A stretch of DNA of 64,000 nt from Methylonatrum kenyense (GCF_023195885.1 NZ_JALPKO010000006.1:153034-217033); one strand, 5' to 3'; positions 29,906-41,491 are shown, counted from the first letter of the stretch. Notes: generated from the letters alone by a model not told the origin. Program-made: numbers and translations.

Positions 29906-30934
29906 ATGATCTGGCGCGTGGAAAAGCCAAACACGCAAGCATCTGCGCCCACGACCGTGCGGCATGTCAATGTCCCGGCCGACCAGGCGGGGCAACGCAT
30001 CGACAATTTCCTGGCCAGGGAGTTGAAAGGCCTGCCACGGACGCGGCTCTATCGGCTGCTGCGCAAGGGCGAAGTCCGCGTCAACAAGGGGCGGGTGCAG
30101 CCGAGTTTTCGCTTGAACGCCGGCGATACGGTCCGCATTCCGCCGGTCCAGGTCGCGGACAGCCGGCCCGGCCCCGGAAAGGCACCCGAAGGCCTGCTGG
30201 ATGAACTCGAGGCGGCGATCCTGCATGAGGACAAGCACCTGATGGTGTTGAACAAACCGGCGGGGCTGGCGGTGCATGGTGGCAGCGGGCTGCGCTTCGG
30301 TCTGATCGAGGCCTTGAGGCAACGGCGGAGCGATTGCAGGTTTCTCGAACTGGTCCACCGGCTTGATCGCGACACCAGTGGCTGCCTGCTGATCGCGAAG
30401 AAGCGCAGCGAATTGCGGCGCCTGCACACATTGCTGCGCGGCAATGCTGTCGAGAAACGCTATTGGGCGCTGCTTGCCGGCACGCTGCCGCGCGGTCCTG
30501 TTCCGGTGGAAGCCGCGCTCGACCGCTCGGGCAAGAAGCTCGGCGGGCAGGTGCAGGTCGCCGCCAGCGGCAAGGCCTCGCGCTCGGTTTTCCGGCGCCT
30601 GGAAGTCTTTCGCCATGCCAACTGCACCTTGGCCGACGTGCAGATCGAGACCGGGCGCACCCATCAGGTGCGGGTGCATGCCGCACATATCGGCCATCCG
30701 GTCATCGGCGATGTCCAGTATGGCGACCCGGAGCGCAACCGCGAATTCAGGGGGCTCGGCCAGAAACGGCTCTTTCTGCATGCGGCGGAGTTGCGCTTTT
30801 TCGATCCGGATGCCGATGCATGGACGGGGTTCCGCGCTCCGTTGCCGACGGACCTGCAGCAGATTCTGGACAATTTACGCACTGATCCGGCCACTGGCGG
30901 TGTGCGAAACGATATGGAGGCCGAAGAGCGATGA
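29906..30934 (+). CDS. rluC: 23S rRNA pseudouridine synthase RluC
   Basis: Isomerises uridines 955, 2504 and 2580 (E. coli numbering) of 23S rRNA. An N-terminal S4 RNA-binding domain (GQRIDNFLARELKGLPRTRLY, RKGEVRVNKGR) is followed by the RluA-family catalytic domain with LNKPAGLAVHGG, the catalytic Asp in HRLDRDTSGCLLIAK, and IETGRTHQVRVHAAHIGHP. The start is uncertain: ATG 29906 or GTG 29918, neither with a clear Shine-Dalgarno. Divergent from rne as in many gammaproteobacteria; overlaps sppA by four bases. Confidence 0.95.
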   Translation: MIWRVEKPNTQASAPTTVRHVNVPADQAGQRIDNFLARELKGLPRTRLYRLLRKGEVRVNKGRVQPSFRLNAGDTVRIPPVQVADSRPGPGKAPEGLLDELEAAILHEDKHLMVLNKPAGLAVHGGSGLRFGLIEALRQRRSDCRFLELVHRLDRDTSGCLLIAKKRSELRRLHTLLRGNAVEKRYWALLAGTLPRGPVPVEAALDRSGKKLGGQVQVAASGKASRSVFRRLEVFRHANCTLADVQIETGRTHQVRVHAAHIGHPVIGDVQYGDPERNREFRGLGQKRLFLHAAELRFFDPDADAWTGFRAPLPTDLQQILDNLRTDPATGGVRNDMEAEER

Positions 30935-31875
30935 ACGACGAGCGTTGGGAGCGCGAAGCACTCCGCGAGGTGGCACAGGAAGGAATTCGCGAACGGCGTC
31001 GGGCGAGACGCTGGAGCATCTTCTTCCGCCTGGCCTTTCTGATCTACCTGTTCCTGCTGTTGTTCGCTTTCCGCGGGCTGGACCTGGGGCTAGGCAGTGA
31101 CCGGGAGGACGTCGGACCGCACGCCGCAGTGGTGAAAATCAACGGCGTCATCATGTCGGACGGCACAACCCGGGCCGAGACAGTCATTCAGGGCCTGCGA
31201 CGGGCCTTCGAAGACGGTTCCACCGCCGGCGTGATCCTGCAGATCAACAGTCCCGGCGGCAGTCCGGTCCAGGCCAGCCAGATCAACAACGAAATTCGTC
31301 GCCTGAAGGACGAGTATCCGGACACGCCGGTGTATGCCGTCGGCGAGGACATGTTTACCTCCGGTGCCTACTACCTGGCGGTATCCGCCGACAAGATCTT
31401 TGTCGACCGGGCGACCATGATCGGATCCATCGGCGTGCTGATGAACGGCTTCGGCTTCACCGACGCGATGGACAAGCTCGGTGTCCAGCGGCGCTTGTAC
31501 ACAGCTGGCGACAACAAGGGACTGCTGGACCCGTTCTCCGAGGAACGGGACGAGGATGTGGCGTGGATCCAGGGCTTGCTGGATGACATCCACGAACAGT
31601 TCATTGACGCGGTGCGGGACGGTCGCGGTGACAAGCTGAGCGATGACGACAAGCTGTTCTCGGGCCTCATCTGGACCGGCGAGGAGGGGGTTCGTCTGGG
31701 TCTGGCGGATGAGATCGGTTCCGTGCATGACGTCGCGCGCAACGAGCTGGATACCGAAAACCTGCGGGATTTCACGCCGCGGCCCAGTTTCTTCGAGCGC
31801 TTCGCCGGTCGTATCGGCATGAGCCTCGCCGAGGGCTTCAGCAATATTCTGCTGCGGGAGCAGGCTCCGCGCTGA
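30931..31875 (+). CDS. S49 family signal peptide peptidase, SppA-type
   Basis: A 314-residue inner-membrane protease of the short SppA/SohB class that clears cleaved signal peptides. After a basic cytoplasmic N-terminus, one transmembrane helix (FFRLAFLIYLFLLLFAF, about 31-47) anchors a single protease domain. It carries LQINSPGGSPVQASQI, the nucleophile in MFTSGAYYLAVSADKI, and TMIGSIGVLMNGFGF. Half the length of E. coli SppA, as for the Bacillus-type enzyme. ATG overlaps the rluC stop (ATGA). Confidence 0.93.
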   Translation: MNDERWEREALREVAQEGIRERRRARRWSIFFRLAFLIYLFLLLFAFRGLDLGLGSDREDVGPHAAVVKINGVIMSDGTTRAETVIQGLRRAFEDGSTAGVILQINSPGGSPVQASQINNEIRRLKDEYPDTPVYAVGEDMFTSGAYYLAVSADKIFVDRATMIGSIGVLMNGFGFTDAMDKLGVQRRLYTAGDNKGLLDPFSEERDEDVAWIQGLLDDIHEQFIDAVRDGRGDKLSDDDKLFSGLIWTGEEGVRLGLADEIGSVHDVARNELDTENLRDFTPRPSFFERFAGRIGMSLAEGFSNILLREQAPR

Positions 31876-32472
31876 TCAGGGAACCGGATAGCCGAGGGCG
31901 CGCAACCGCGCGCCCAGGCGAATCAGGGGCAGGCCGACCAACGCGGTGGGGTCGTCGCCGCGCATGGCGCTGAGCAGACTGATACCAAGCCCTTCGGAAC
32001 GAAAGCTCCCCGCACAATCGTAGGCCGGCTCGGCCGCCAGATAACGTTCCGCCGTGTCCCGGTCGATGGTGCGGAACTCTGCCGCGACTGTCACCACGTC
32101 CAGACTGTGCTGCTGTCGCCGCGCATCGAGAACGCAAACGGCGGTGTGGAATTGCAGTGTGGCGCCGGAGGCATCCAGCAGCTGCTCGACGGCCTGCGCA
32201 TGCCCTCCAGGCTTGCCGATAAGCCGCTGACCGCGGCAGGCCGTCTGGTCGGAGCCAATGATGACACTGCCGGGGTAACGGCAGGCGACGGCTTCGGCCT
32301 TGCCGAGCGCAAGCCGACGGACGTAGTCGATGGCGGTCTCGCCGGCATGCTGGCGTTCGTCGATGTTCGGGGAGTCCTGTTCGAAGGACAGGCCGAAGCG
32401 CTGCAGCAGCAGCTTTCGATGGGGCGAACCGGAGGCCAGCACCAGGGCTGGCGGAGTGAGTTCCCGAGGCAT
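31876..32472 (-). CDS. Maf-family nucleoside triphosphate pyrophosphatase (YceF type)
   Basis: A 198-residue house-cleaning enzyme that hydrolyses non-canonical nucleotides; the YceF subgroup prefers 7-methyl-GTP. Conserved segments: LVLASGSPHRKLLLQRFG, NIDERQHAGETA, LALGKAEAVA, IIGSDQTA, IGKPG, and the C-terminal SFRSEGLGISLL. Its stop abuts the sppA stop (convergent). Its position upstream of and divergent from yceD-rpmF matches the E. coli yceF-yceD-rpmF neighbourhood, which supports the YceF reading. Confidence 0.93.
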   Translation of the reverse strand: MPRELTPPALVLASGSPHRKLLLQRFGLSFEQDSPNIDERQHAGETAIDYVRRLALGKAEAVACRYPGSVIIGSDQTACRGQRLIGKPGGHAQAVEQLLDASGATLQFHTAVCVLDARRQQHSLDVVTVAAEFRTIDRDTAERYLAAEPAYDCAGSFRSEGLGISLLSAMRGDDPTALVGLPLIRLGARLRALGYPVP

Positions 32473-32569
32473 GCAGAACGAGTCCGTTTTTTCGCTGAGA
32501 AACAGTGTGCTATTCGCCCATTGACGCCATTTTGACAGCCATCGGACGCAGGGCTAGTATGCGCGGCTT

Positions 32570-33103
32570 ATGACCGGCCGTGGCCTGCCCGCATTCATCG
32601 ATCCGTTCCGGCTTGCCGCGGCAGGCGGGAGACTGAATGGCCGCCTGCCGCTCGCGATTATGCGACGTCTCGGTGAGGCACTGCTGGACCAGAGTGGCGA
32701 AGTCCGGGTGGCACTGCAATTCGACCGTCATCAGGACTGCCACGGCCAGGTCGTCGGGCAGGTGGAAGCGCGGGTAAGGATGCGTTGCCAGCGGTGCCTG
32801 CGACCGGCCGAGCTGGAACTGCTGGTGCCGGTATCGCTCGGCGTCGTTCGCTCGGAAAGCGAGGCAGAGCGCTTGCCGCACGAACTGGAACCGTTGCTCG
32901 TCGGTGACGACCGTTATCGGCTGTCGGACCTGGTCGAAGACGAATTGTTGCTGGCGCTTCCAGTGGTGCCAATGCATTCGGAGAATGCGACGGAATGCGT
33001 TCCCGGAACGATGGAATTCAAGAGCGAGGGGGCGACTGAATCCGGCGCGGCCGATACCGAACGACCCTTCGATGTTCTGGCGGCGCTGAAGAAACAGCAA
33101 TAG
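32570..33103 (+). CDS. yceD: DUF177 protein YceD (23S rRNA accumulation protein)
   Basis: A 177-residue protein of the YceD/DUF177 family, which in bacteria is almost always just upstream of rpmF and is linked to 23S rRNA accumulation or ribosome assembly. The family signature is [18 protein letters not shown] with the paired cysteines near residue 68, followed by the acidic stretch [19 protein letters not shown]. It lies 37 bases before rpmF. Confidence 0.93.
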   Translation: MTGRGLPAFIDPFRLAAAGGRLNGRLPLAIMRRLGEALLDQSGEVRVALQFDRHQDCHGQVVGQVEARVRMRCQRCLRPAELELLVPVSLGVVRSESEAERLPHELEPLLVGDDRYRLSDLVEDELLLALPVVPMHSENATECVPGTMEFKSEGATESGAADTERPFDVLAALKKQQ

Positions 33104-33140
33104 ACGCCAGCGAGTTACCTTTACCCGGAGTACAGACACA

Positions 33141-33329
33141 ATGGCTGTTCAACAAAATCGCAAGACCCGTTCCAAGCGCGGTATGCGTCGCGCCCACGAT
33201 GCCCTGACCGGTCCGACACTGTCGGTCGAACAGAAGACCGGGGAGACGCACCGGCGCCACCACATCAGCCCGGACGGTTTCTACCGTGGCCGGCAGGTTA
33301 TCGCCTCGGCCGAAAACGACGACGAATAA
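33141..33329 (+). CDS. rpmF: 50S ribosomal protein L32
   Basis: A 62-residue ribosomal protein: [20 protein letters not shown], then the [15 protein letters not shown] core of L32. The zinc-binding cysteines of some L32 forms are absent (C-minus form). Start of the classical rpmF-plsX-fab cluster. Confidence 0.97.
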   Translation: MAVQQNRKTRSKRGMRRAHDALTGPTLSVEQKTGETHRRHHISPDGFYRGRQVIASAENDDE

Positions 33330-33348
33330 GACCCTTTTCCCGGCGCAG

Positions 33349-33377
33349 CGGCATCGGTGCAGCTGATACCGATGCCG
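33349..33377 (+). terminator. Stem-loop between rpmF and plsX
   Basis: CGGCATCGGT (33349-33358) pairs with ACCGATGCCG (33368-33377) around a 9-base loop. No T-run follows, so it may attenuate rather than stop transcription into plsX, or protect the rpmF transcript end. Confidence 0.5.
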
Positions 33378-33518
33378 GGGCACCTGGCGCCGATTTCGCG
33401 CGAGCATATGTCTCGCCGAACCGCAGGATCCAAGGCTGTCGGGCTTGTCGGTTTGTCTCGTCCGGCGTGTCGTACCGAACGTGATCACGACAGGGACGCG
33501 CCACCTTCAGGAGCATGC

Positions 33519-34568
33519 ATGGCCTTGCCTGTGCCGCAGGAAAATTCAGTCACCATCGCGCTTGATGCCATGGGCGGCGATCACGGCGTTGACGTGGTGG
33601 TTCCTGCCGCATTGCGCTGTCTACAGCGTCATCCGGATAACCTGAGGCTGATCCTTGTCGGTGATGAAAGCCGGATTCGCGAGGCGCTGGAAACCGCCGG
33701 TCGGCCCGAGTCGGAGCGGTTGATCGTGCGCCATGCGTCACAGGCCATTGCCATGGACGAATCACCGTCCCAGGCACTACGGCTAAAGAAGGACTCGTCG
33801 ATGCGGGTGGCGATCGATTGCGTCAAGCAAGGCATCGCCGATGCCTGCGTCAGCGCCGGCAACACGGGCGCGCTGATGGCCACCGCGCGGTACGTGCTGA
33901 AAACGCTGCCGGGTATCGATCGGCCGGCGATCATCACCACCATTCCCTGCCGCGGCGGCTATACCCGGATGCTTGACCTCGGGGCCAACGTCGATTGCTC
34001 TGCCGAGCACCTGTTCCAGTTTGCAGTGATGGGCGCGGTACTCGCCGAAGCGCTGGACGGCACCGCGAGGCCACGGGTTGGCCTGCTGAACATCGGCGAG
34101 GAAGAAATCAAGGGAAATGATCAGGTCAAGCAGGCGGCGCGGATACTGGCGGCCAGCGACTTGAACTATCAGGGCTATGTGGAAGGCGACGACGTCTTTC
34201 AGGGAACGGTTGATCTGGTTGTCTGCGATGGTTTTGTCGGCAATGTAGCGCTGAAGAGCTCGGAGGGTGTGGCCTCGCTGATCACGCATTATCTGCGTGA
34301 GGAGTTCCAGCGGAATCTGCTGACACGACTGGCCGGCCTGGTCGCCATGCCGGTGCTGAAGCGCCTGCGCCGGAGAACGGATCCGAGGCGTTACAATGGC
34401 GCAAGTCTTCTGGGGCTGCGCGGCATCGTCGTGAAAAGCCATGGGGGCGCCGACCGGATCGCCTTCGCCACGGCCATCGAAACCGCAATCCTGGAGGTCG
34501 AGAAGGGCGTCCCGACCCTGATCGATCAGTCCATCGACGACATGTTTTCGGAAAGGCAAGCGCCGTGA
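33519..34568 (+). CDS. plsX: Phosphate acyltransferase PlsX
   Basis: Makes acyl-phosphate from acyl-ACP for phospholipid synthesis; 349 residues. [19 protein letters not shown] opens the protein; [23 protein letters not shown] and [16 protein letters not shown] are PlsX hallmarks. ATG 33519 has CAGGAG six bases upstream; the open frame back to 33357 crosses the stem-loop and is not conserved. Its stop overlaps the fabH start. Confidence 0.96.
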   Translation: MALPVPQENSVTIALDAMGGDHGVDVVVPAALRCLQRHPDNLRLILVGDESRIREALETAGRPESERLIVRHASQAIAMDESPSQALRLKKDSSMRVAIDCVKQGIADACVSAGNTGALMATARYVLKTLPGIDRPAIITTIPCRGGYTRMLDLGANVDCSAEHLFQFAVMGAVLAEALDGTARPRVGLLNIGEEEIKGNDQVKQAARILAASDLNYQGYVEGDDVFQGTVDLVVCDGFVGNVALKSSEGVASLITHYLREEFQRNLLTRLAGLVAMPVLKRLRRRTDPRRYNGASLLGLRGIVVKSHGGADRIAFATAIETAILEVEKGVPTLIDQSIDDMFSERQAP

Positions 34569-35536
34569 AGTACTCGCGCATCACCGGCACCGGCAGCTAT
34601 CTGCCCGCGAGAGTCATGACCAACGCCGAACTGGAGGCGCGTGTCGAAACCAGCGACACCTGGATTCGGGACCGGACCGGAATCGCCGAGCGGCGCATTG
34701 CGGCCGACCATGAACTGTGCTCGGACCTCGCGCTCGCCGCCGCTCGCCGGGCTTTGGAGATGGCAGACCTCACGGCCGACGAGATCGATCTGCTGGTGCT
34801 CGGCACCTGCACGCCGGACCGGGTGTTCCCGAGTACTGCCTGCCTGGTCCAGCGCGGGCTTGGCATGCGCGAGGGCAGCATCGCATTCGACCTGTCGGCG
34901 GCCTGCTCCGGCTTCGTCTATGCACTGGATGTCGCCAATCGCTTTTTGCTGACCGGTGGCGCGCGGCGCGCGCTTGTCATCGGCGCCGAAACCTTCAGCC
35001 GCATCATCGACTGGGATGACCGTTCAACCTGCGTGCTATTCGGTGACGGTGCCGGTGCCGTGGTACTCGAGCAGTCGGAACAGCCCGGCGTCCTGTCCAC
35101 GCATCTGCATGCCGACGGCCAGTACGAGGATCTGCTCAAGGTGGACTGGGGCGTGGGTCAGGGTTATGACCGGCTTAACGCGGCGTCGGGAACGGTCTCC
35201 ATGCGCGGAAACGAGGTCTTCAAGGTTGCGGTGCGCACGCTGGGGCGGATTGTCGACGAGACGCTGGCGGCGAACGGCCTGGCCAAGGCCGACGTCGACT
35301 GGCTGGTGCCACATCAGGCAAATATTCGAATCATCCAGGCCACGGCCCGCAAACTGGGGTTGCCGATGGAGCGGGTGGTTCAGACCGTTCAGAAGCATGG
35401 CAACACCTCGGCCGCGTCAATCCCGCTGGCCCTCGATACCGCCGTCCGGGACGGACGCATCCGCCCCGGCGATCTATTGTTGCTGGAAGCATTTGGTGGC
35501 GGCTTCACCTGGGGCTCGGCCCTGATTCGCTACTGA
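34565..35536 (+). CDS. fabH: Beta-ketoacyl-ACP synthase III FabH
   Basis: Condenses acetyl-CoA with malonyl-ACP to start fatty acid synthesis; 323 residues. Catalytic Cys lies in [14 protein letters not shown] near residue 115. The His in VPHQANIRI and the Asn in [14 protein letters not shown] complete the triad. The N-terminal [10 protein letters not shown] and C-terminal [16 protein letters not shown] are standard. GTG 34565 overlaps the plsX stop. Confidence 0.97.
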   Translation: MKYSRITGTGSYLPARVMTNAELEARVETSDTWIRDRTGIAERRIAADHELCSDLALAAARRALEMADLTADEIDLLVLGTCTPDRVFPSTACLVQRGLGMREGSIAFDLSAACSGFVYALDVANRFLLTGGARRALVIGAETFSRIIDWDDRSTCVLFGDGAGAVVLEQSEQPGVLSTHLHADGQYEDLLKVDWGVGQGYDRLNAASGTVSMRGNEVFKVAVRTLGRIVDETLAANGLAKADVDWLVPHQANIRIIQATARKLGLPMERVVQTVQKHGNTSAASIPLALDTAVRDGRIRPGDLLLLEAFGGGFTWGSALIRY

Positions 35537-35556
35537 ACACGGAAGGGGCTGAGACT

Positions 35557-36490
<934 letters not shown>

Positions 36491-36498
<8 letters not shown>

Positions 36499-37237
36499 TC
36501 AGGAGAAGCGCCTGGCACTGGTTACCGGCGCCAGTCGAGGTATTGGACAGGCGATCGCGCTTGCGCTCGCGGGTGCGGGCTTCCGGGTGGTCGGTACGGC
36601 CACCTCGGAAAGCGGTGCCGCAGCCATCACCGATTACCTGTCCGCCGCCGGCGCCGAAGGCGAGGGCATGGCGCTGGATGTAACCGATGCCGACCAGCTC
36701 AAGGCCGTGCTGGGGCAGATAACCGAACGCCATGGTGCCCCACTGGTATTGGTCAACAATGCTGGCATCACGCGTGACAACCTGATGATGCGCATGAAGG
36801 ACGAGGAATGGGAGGACATCATTGCCACCAACCTCAGCGCCGTGTTTCGGCTGTCACGCGCTTGCTTGCGCGGCATGATGAAGGCGCGCTGGGGCCGCAT
36901 CATCAACATTGCTTCCGTGGTCGGTTCAACCGGTAATGCCGGACAGACCAACTATGCTGCCGCCAAGGCCGGCCTGCTTGGCATGAGCAAGTCTCTGGCG
37001 CGGGAGGTTGGCAGCCGTGGCGTGACCGTCAATGCGGTAGCACCGGGGTTCATCGATACCGACATGACGCGCGGGCTCCCCGACAGCCAGCGCGAGGATT
37101 TGACGCGGCAGATTCCCTTGGGCAGATTGGGGCGCCCCGAACACATCGCAGCGGCGGTTGCGTTCCTGGCGTCCGATGTAGCGGAGTACATCACTGGCGA
37201 GACAATGCATGTCAATGGCGGCATGTTCATGCCCTGA
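36491..37237 (+). CDS. fabG: 3-oxoacyl-ACP reductase FabG
   Basis: NADPH-dependent ketoreductase of the fatty acid cycle; 248 residues. Cofactor motif VTGASRGIGQAIALAL near residue 10, NNAGITRD, and the catalytic Ser-Tyr-Lys in ASVVGSTGNAGQTNYAAAKA. The C-terminus MHVNGGMFM is diagnostic. ATG 36491 lies within the fabD end. Confidence 0.97.
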
Positions 37238-37361
37238 CTCGGGCCCAATCATTCAGCGGCGCCAGCATGATTTTTGCGCCGTGTGGTAACGCTTCACGCG
37301 TTTTCTTAGAATACGCCGGCATTAACGAACAGCCGGTTTACACAGCAGGAGACAGGAACTC

Positions 37362-37601
37362 ATGAGCAGCATTGAAGAACGGGTCAAAAAAATCGTCGTC
37401 GAACAGCTTGGCGTCAAGGAAGAGGAAGTAACCGCTGAAGCTTCGTTTGTCGACGATCTGGGCGCCGATTCGCTGGACACCGTCGAGCTGGTTATGGCGC
37501 TGGAAGAAGAATTCGAGTGCGAGATTCCCGACGAGGAAGCGGAAAAAATCACCACGGTCCAGCAGGCCATCGACTACGTCAACAACCATCTGGATCAGTA
37601 A
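37362..37601 (+). CDS. acpP: Acyl carrier protein
   Basis: A 79-residue acidic carrier. The phosphopantetheine Ser is in the invariant [18 protein letters not shown] segment near residue 37. It follows fabG after a 124-base gap, long enough for its own promoter (as in E. coli), and is followed by a strong terminator-like hairpin. Confidence 0.98.
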   Translation: MSSIEERVKKIVVEQLGVKEEEVTAEASFVDDLGADSLDTVELVMALEEEFECEIPDEEAEKITTVQQAIDYVNNHLDQ

Positions 37602-37634
37602 ATGATCTGATGGCGGCTTTTTGCTGCTCGATTT

Positions 37635-37668
37635 GAAAAGGGCATCGACACTGTCGCATGCCCTTTTC
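37635..37668 (+). terminator. Terminator hairpin between acpP and fabF
   Basis: GAAAAGGGCAT (37635-37645) pairs with ATGCCCTTTTC (37658-37668); the loop itself contains a CGACA/TGTCG stem, so the whole forms one long hairpin with a single bulged base, ending in TTTT. It probably reduces readthrough from the highly expressed acpP into fabF. Confidence 0.75.
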
Positions 37669-37705
37669 AGGTTTGATGGATTTGGAAAAGCGCGGAGACA
37701 GGCTT

Positions 37706-38947
37706 TTGAGCAAACGGCGTGTTGTAGTTACGGGAATGGGGATTATTTCTCCGGTCGGCAATACCATTGCCCAGGCCTGGGAGTCGATTCTCGCGGGCCG
37801 CAGCGGCATTGGTCCAATTACGCGTTTCGACTGTTCCGCCTTTTCCACCCGATTCGGCGGCACCATCAGCGATTTCGACGCGAAGGATTACGTCAATCCG
37901 AAGGATGCGCGGAAAATGGATCCGTTCATCCACTACGGCATTGCGGCGGCCAGCCAGGCTATTGCCGATTCAGGCCTGGAAATCACCGATGCCAATGCGG
38001 CACGGGTGGGCGTCGCGGTCGGTTCGGGAATCGGCGGCATCAACTGGATCGAGCAGGGTCACGAATCCTATCTGAAGGGCGGTCCTCGCAAGCTGTCCCC
38101 GTTTTTCATTCCCGGCGCGATCATCAACATGATTTCCGGCCATCTGTCGATCATTCACGGAATCAAGGGGCCGAACATTTCCATCGTCACGGCCTGCACC
38201 ACCGGCACGCACAACATTGGCGAGGCCGGGCGCATGATTGCCTATGGTGATGCGGATGTGATGATCGCCGGCGGCGCCGAGTTCTCGACCACGCCCACGG
38301 GCCTCGGCGGCTTTGCCGCAGCAAGAGCGCTTTCCAGCCGCAATGATGATCCGGAGGGCGCCAGCCGTCCCTGGGACAAGGGCCGTGACGGCTTCGTGCT
38401 GAGCGACGGCGCCGGCGTGCTGGTGCTTGAAGAGTACGAGCACGCGAAAAAGCGCGGTGCCCCCATCTATGCCGAGGTCGCCGGCTACGGCATGAGCGGC
38501 GATGCCTACCACATGACGCAGCCTTCGGAAGGCGGTGATGGTGCGGCGCGTTGCATGCGCAATGCGCTGAACGATGCCGGACTCGATCGCAGCGAGGTGG
38601 ACTACATCAACGCTCACGGCACATCCACGCCGGTGGGCGACAAGGCCGAGACCATGGCGGTCAAGAATCTGTTCGGTGATGCCGCCTACAAGGTCCCGGT
38701 CAGTTCCACCAAGTCCATGACCGGACACCTGCTGGGGGCGGCCGGCGGCGTCGAGGCCGTGTTCTCGCTGCTTGCAATTCGCGACCAGGTCGCGCCGCCG
38801 ACCATCAATATCACCGACCCGGACCCGGACTGCGATCTCGACTACGTGCCGGATCAGGCGAGGGAGATGCCGATTCGCGTTGCGCTCTCCAATTCCTTCG
38901 GTTTCGGCGGTACCAACGGCACCGTGGTATTCAGAAAGCTGGATTGA
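37706..38947 (+). CDS. fabF: Beta-ketoacyl-ACP synthase II FabF
   Basis: Elongating condensing enzyme; 413 residues from TTG 37706, which has GGAGA 7 bases upstream and gives the normal [12 protein letters not shown]-terminus. The in-frame ATG at 37658 lies inside the upstream terminator hairpin, arguing against it; ATG 37676 is another option. Catalytic Cys is in [15 protein letters not shown] near residue 164, and the His residues are in [11 protein letters not shown] and [13 protein letters not shown]. The C-terminal [14 protein letters not shown] is standard. Confidence 0.96.
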   Translation: MSKRRVVVTGMGIISPVGNTIAQAWESILAGRSGIGPITRFDCSAFSTRFGGTISDFDAKDYVNPKDARKMDPFIHYGIAAASQAIADSGLEITDANAARVGVAVGSGIGGINWIEQGHESYLKGGPRKLSPFFIPGAIINMISGHLSIIHGIKGPNISIVTACTTGTHNIGEAGRMIAYGDADVMIAGGAEFSTTPTGLGGFAAARALSSRNDDPEGASRPWDKGRDGFVLSDGAGVLVLEEYEHAKKRGAPIYAEVAGYGMSGDAYHMTQPSEGGDGAARCMRNALNDAGLDRSEVDYINAHGTSTPVGDKAETMAVKNLFGDAAYKVPVSSTKSMTGHLLGAAGGVEAVFSLLAIRDQVAPPTINITDPDPDCDLDYVPDQAREMPIRVALSNSFGFGGTNGTVVFRKLD

Positions 38948-38972
38948 AGCGGTCACCAGCGTCGGAGCGTCC

Positions 38973-39818
38973 ATGAGCAGCCTGATCAATGGTGAAGTCG
39001 GCGCGACGCTACCGGCTGCGGACAGGGCGACCCAGTACGGCGATGCCGTGTTCGAGACCATCGCCGTCCGGCAAGGCCGCCCACTGCTGTGGGAACGTCA
39101 CTGGTGGCGCCTGACGGACGGTCTGACCCGCCTGAAACTGCCCCAGCCGAAGCAGGCCCTGCTACGCGCCGAGGCCGAACAGCTCTGCGCCGGAACCTCC
39201 CGTGGCGTGCTCAAGGTGTTGCTGACCGCCGGGGTAGGGGGACGCGGTTACCGCCGCCCCGATGCACCGAACTGCCAGCGCATCCTGAGTCTGCATCCCT
39301 ATCCGGACTATTCCGCTGATCTCTGGACTGAAGGGGTTGCCGTTCGCTGCTGTCAGATGCAGCTGGCCCGCCAACCCGCTCTCGCCGGGCTCAAGCATGG
39401 CAACCGGCTGGAACAGGTACTCGCCCGCGCCGAATGGACGTCGCCAGAAATCAGCGAAGGGCTGATGTGCGACACCGATGGCAACCTGATCGAAGGCACG
39501 ATGAGCAATGTCTTCGCCGTGCGCCGCGGAAAGCTGCTGACCCCATCCCTGGAACAATGTGGCGTCGCAGGCATCATGCGCGAGTGCATCCTGGAGCTGG
39601 CTGTCGATCTGGGAGTGGAATCACAGGTCGAGACGGCGCCGCTGGAAACCTGGCTGCAGGCCGACGAGCTGTTCCTCAGCAACAGCGTGATCGGGATCTG
39701 GCCGGTCCGCCAGGTGGACGCGCAGGAATTCCGCACGGGCCCGTTGTCCCGGCAGTTGCAGAATCGCATCATCGAACAAGGGCTGGCGCCGATTCCGACC
39801 GCCAGCGCACTGGAGTAA
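38973..39818 (+). CDS. pabC: 4-amino-4-deoxychorismate lyase PabC
   Basis: PLP enzyme of fold type IV that forms p-aminobenzoate for folate; 281 residues. DRATQYGDAVFETIAV near the start, the PLP-lysine in GLKHGNRLEQVLARAE, and DTDGNLIEGTMSNVFAV are family hallmarks. Located between fabF and mltG as in E. coli and Pseudomonas. Confidence 0.94.
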   Translation: MSSLINGEVGATLPAADRATQYGDAVFETIAVRQGRPLLWERHWWRLTDGLTRLKLPQPKQALLRAEAEQLCAGTSRGVLKVLLTAGVGGRGYRRPDAPNCQRILSLHPYPDYSADLWTEGVAVRCCQMQLARQPALAGLKHGNRLEQVLARAEWTSPEISEGLMCDTDGNLIEGTMSNVFAVRRGKLLTPSLEQCGVAGIMRECILELAVDLGVESQVETAPLETWLQADELFLSNSVIGIWPVRQVDAQEFRTGPLSRQLQNRIIEQGLAPIPTASALE

Positions 39819-39824
39819 AGCGGA

Positions 39825-40841
39825 ATGATTCGTCGACTTCTTCTGACCGTCCTTGGCGGCGGCCTGGTGCTGGGGCTGGTTGCCGCCGGCGCCGTGTATC
39901 TGGACTACCAGCAGTGGCTGGCCGGGCCGGTGCATGAGGAAGCGGATGGCCTTGAGGTCGACATTCCGCGCGGCAGCTCGTTCCGCGAGGTACGGGACAC
40001 GTTCGACGAGGCCGGCCTGCTTGCCGATCGGCCGTGGTATTTCGAGTTTCTTGCCCGCGAACGGGAACTCGCCGGCCGCCTGCGCGCCGGTGAGTACCGG
40101 ATTCCCGCCGGCGTCACACCGGCTGAACTGCTGGAGCAGATTGTCCGCGGTCGCGTCATTCAATACAGTTTGACGATTATCGAAGGCTGGACATTCAATC
40201 AGTTGCGTGCCGCAATTAATGCGAATCCGCACGTGCTTAACACGCTGGACGATCTGTCCGACGAGGAGGTGATGGCCCGCCTTGGCGCTGAAGACCAGCA
40301 CCCGGAGGGCTGGTTCTTCCCCGACACCTATCATTTCCCCCGTGGGACCACCGACGAGCAGCTTCTGCGGCGCGCGTTGCGGACCATGCAGGACACCCTG
40401 GAAGAACTGTGGGCGGAGCGGGACGAGTCGGTTCCGCTGGAGAGTCCGTACGAGGGGCTGATCCTCGCCTCGATCATCGAACGCGAGACAGGCCAGGCCG
40501 CCGAGCGCGACGAGGTGGCCGGTGTTTTCGTCCGGCGGCTGCGCCGGGGCATGCGCCTGCAGACCGACCCGACCGTCATCTATGGCATGGGATCCGCCTA
40601 CGAGGGCAGGATCCGGCGCAGTGATCTGGAGACCGACACCCCGTACAACACCTACACCCGGCACGGCCTGCCGCCGACCCCCATCGCAATGCCCGGTCGT
40701 GCCTCGCTGGAAGCGGCCATGAACCCCGCCGAAGGGAGTTCCCTGTTCTTCGTCTCCCGTGGCGATGGGACGCATTATTTTTCCGACACTTACGATGAGC
40801 ACCGCCGGGCGGTGCGCCGCTATATCCTGGGTCGCGATTGA
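39825..40841 (+). CDS. mltG: Endolytic murein transglycosylase MltG (YceG)
   Basis: Inner-membrane enzyme that cleaves nascent peptidoglycan strands and may set their length; 338 residues. A single N-terminal helix (LLLTVLGGGLVLGLVAAGAVYL) is followed by a LysM-like segment (FREVRDTFDEAGLL) and the YceG domain. It has HPEGWFFPDTYHFPRGT, the catalytic Glu in LASIIERETGQA near 221, LQTDPTVIYG and PYNTYTRHGLPPTPIAMPG. Confidence 0.96.
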   Translation: MIRRLLLTVLGGGLVLGLVAAGAVYLDYQQWLAGPVHEEADGLEVDIPRGSSFREVRDTFDEAGLLADRPWYFEFLARERELAGRLRAGEYRIPAGVTPAELLEQIVRGRVIQYSLTIIEGWTFNQLRAAINANPHVLNTLDDLSDEEVMARLGAEDQHPEGWFFPDTYHFPRGTTDEQLLRRALRTMQDTLEELWAERDESVPLESPYEGLILASIIERETGQAAERDEVAGVFVRRLRRGMRLQTDPTVIYGMGSAYEGRIRRSDLETDTPYNTYTRHGLPPTPIAMPGRASLEAAMNPAEGSSLFFVSRGDGTHYFSDTYDEHRRAVRRYILGRD

Positions 40842-41491
40842 TGCCGGGCCGGGGACGTTTCATCACGCTGGAAGGCATTGAGGGTGCGGGAAAAAGCACC
40901 GCCATGGGTGTCATCCAGGCCTGTCTGGAACAGGCGGGACATACCGTGGTCAAGACCCGCGAGCCGGGTGGCACAGCGCTCGGGGAATCGGTTCGGCACC
41001 TGCTGCTGCAGCCAAGCGAGCAGGCAATGAGCCCGAAAACCGAAGCCCTGCTGATGTTCGCGGCCCGGGCCGAGCATCTGGACAAGGTCATCGAACCCGC
41101 CCTGCAACGCGGCGACTGGGTACTCTGCGACCGTTTTACCGATGCGAGCTATGCCTACCAGGGTGCCGGGCGGCAACTGGGATCGGAGGCGATCTCGATC
41201 CTCGAACACTGGGTTCAGGGTTCGATGCGCCCGGACCTGACCGTACTGCTGGATCTGCCGCCGGACACCGGACTGGATCGTGCCGCCGGCCGCGGCCAGC
41301 CTGCGGATCGTTTCGAATCGGAGAATGCGGTCTTCTTCCAGCGCATCCGACAGGCCTATCTGGATCGGGTACAGGCCGAGCCGACACGGTACCGCTGCAT
41401 CGATGCGGCGCAGCCGCTGGAGGAGGTCCGACACGCCTTGCAGGAAACCATGCAGCAATGGATCGGACAGCAGGCGAAAAGTCGCCAATGA
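40841..41491 (+). CDS. tmk: Thymidylate kinase
   Basis: Phosphorylates dTMP to dTDP; 216 residues. P-loop LEGIEGAGKSTAM near residue 11, TREPGGTALGE, the DRFTDASYAYQG motif and LDLPPDTGLDRAAGRG are all present. ATG 40841 shares a base with the mltG stop (TGATG). Confidence 0.97.
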   Translation: MPGRGRFITLEGIEGAGKSTAMGVIQACLEQAGHTVVKTREPGGTALGESVRHLLLQPSEQAMSPKTEALLMFAARAEHLDKVIEPALQRGDWVLCDRFTDASYAYQGAGRQLGSEAISILEHWVQGSMRPDLTVLLDLPPDTGLDRAAGRGQPADRFESENAVFFQRIRQAYLDRVQAEPTRYRCIDAAQPLEEVRHALQETMQQWIGQQAKSRQ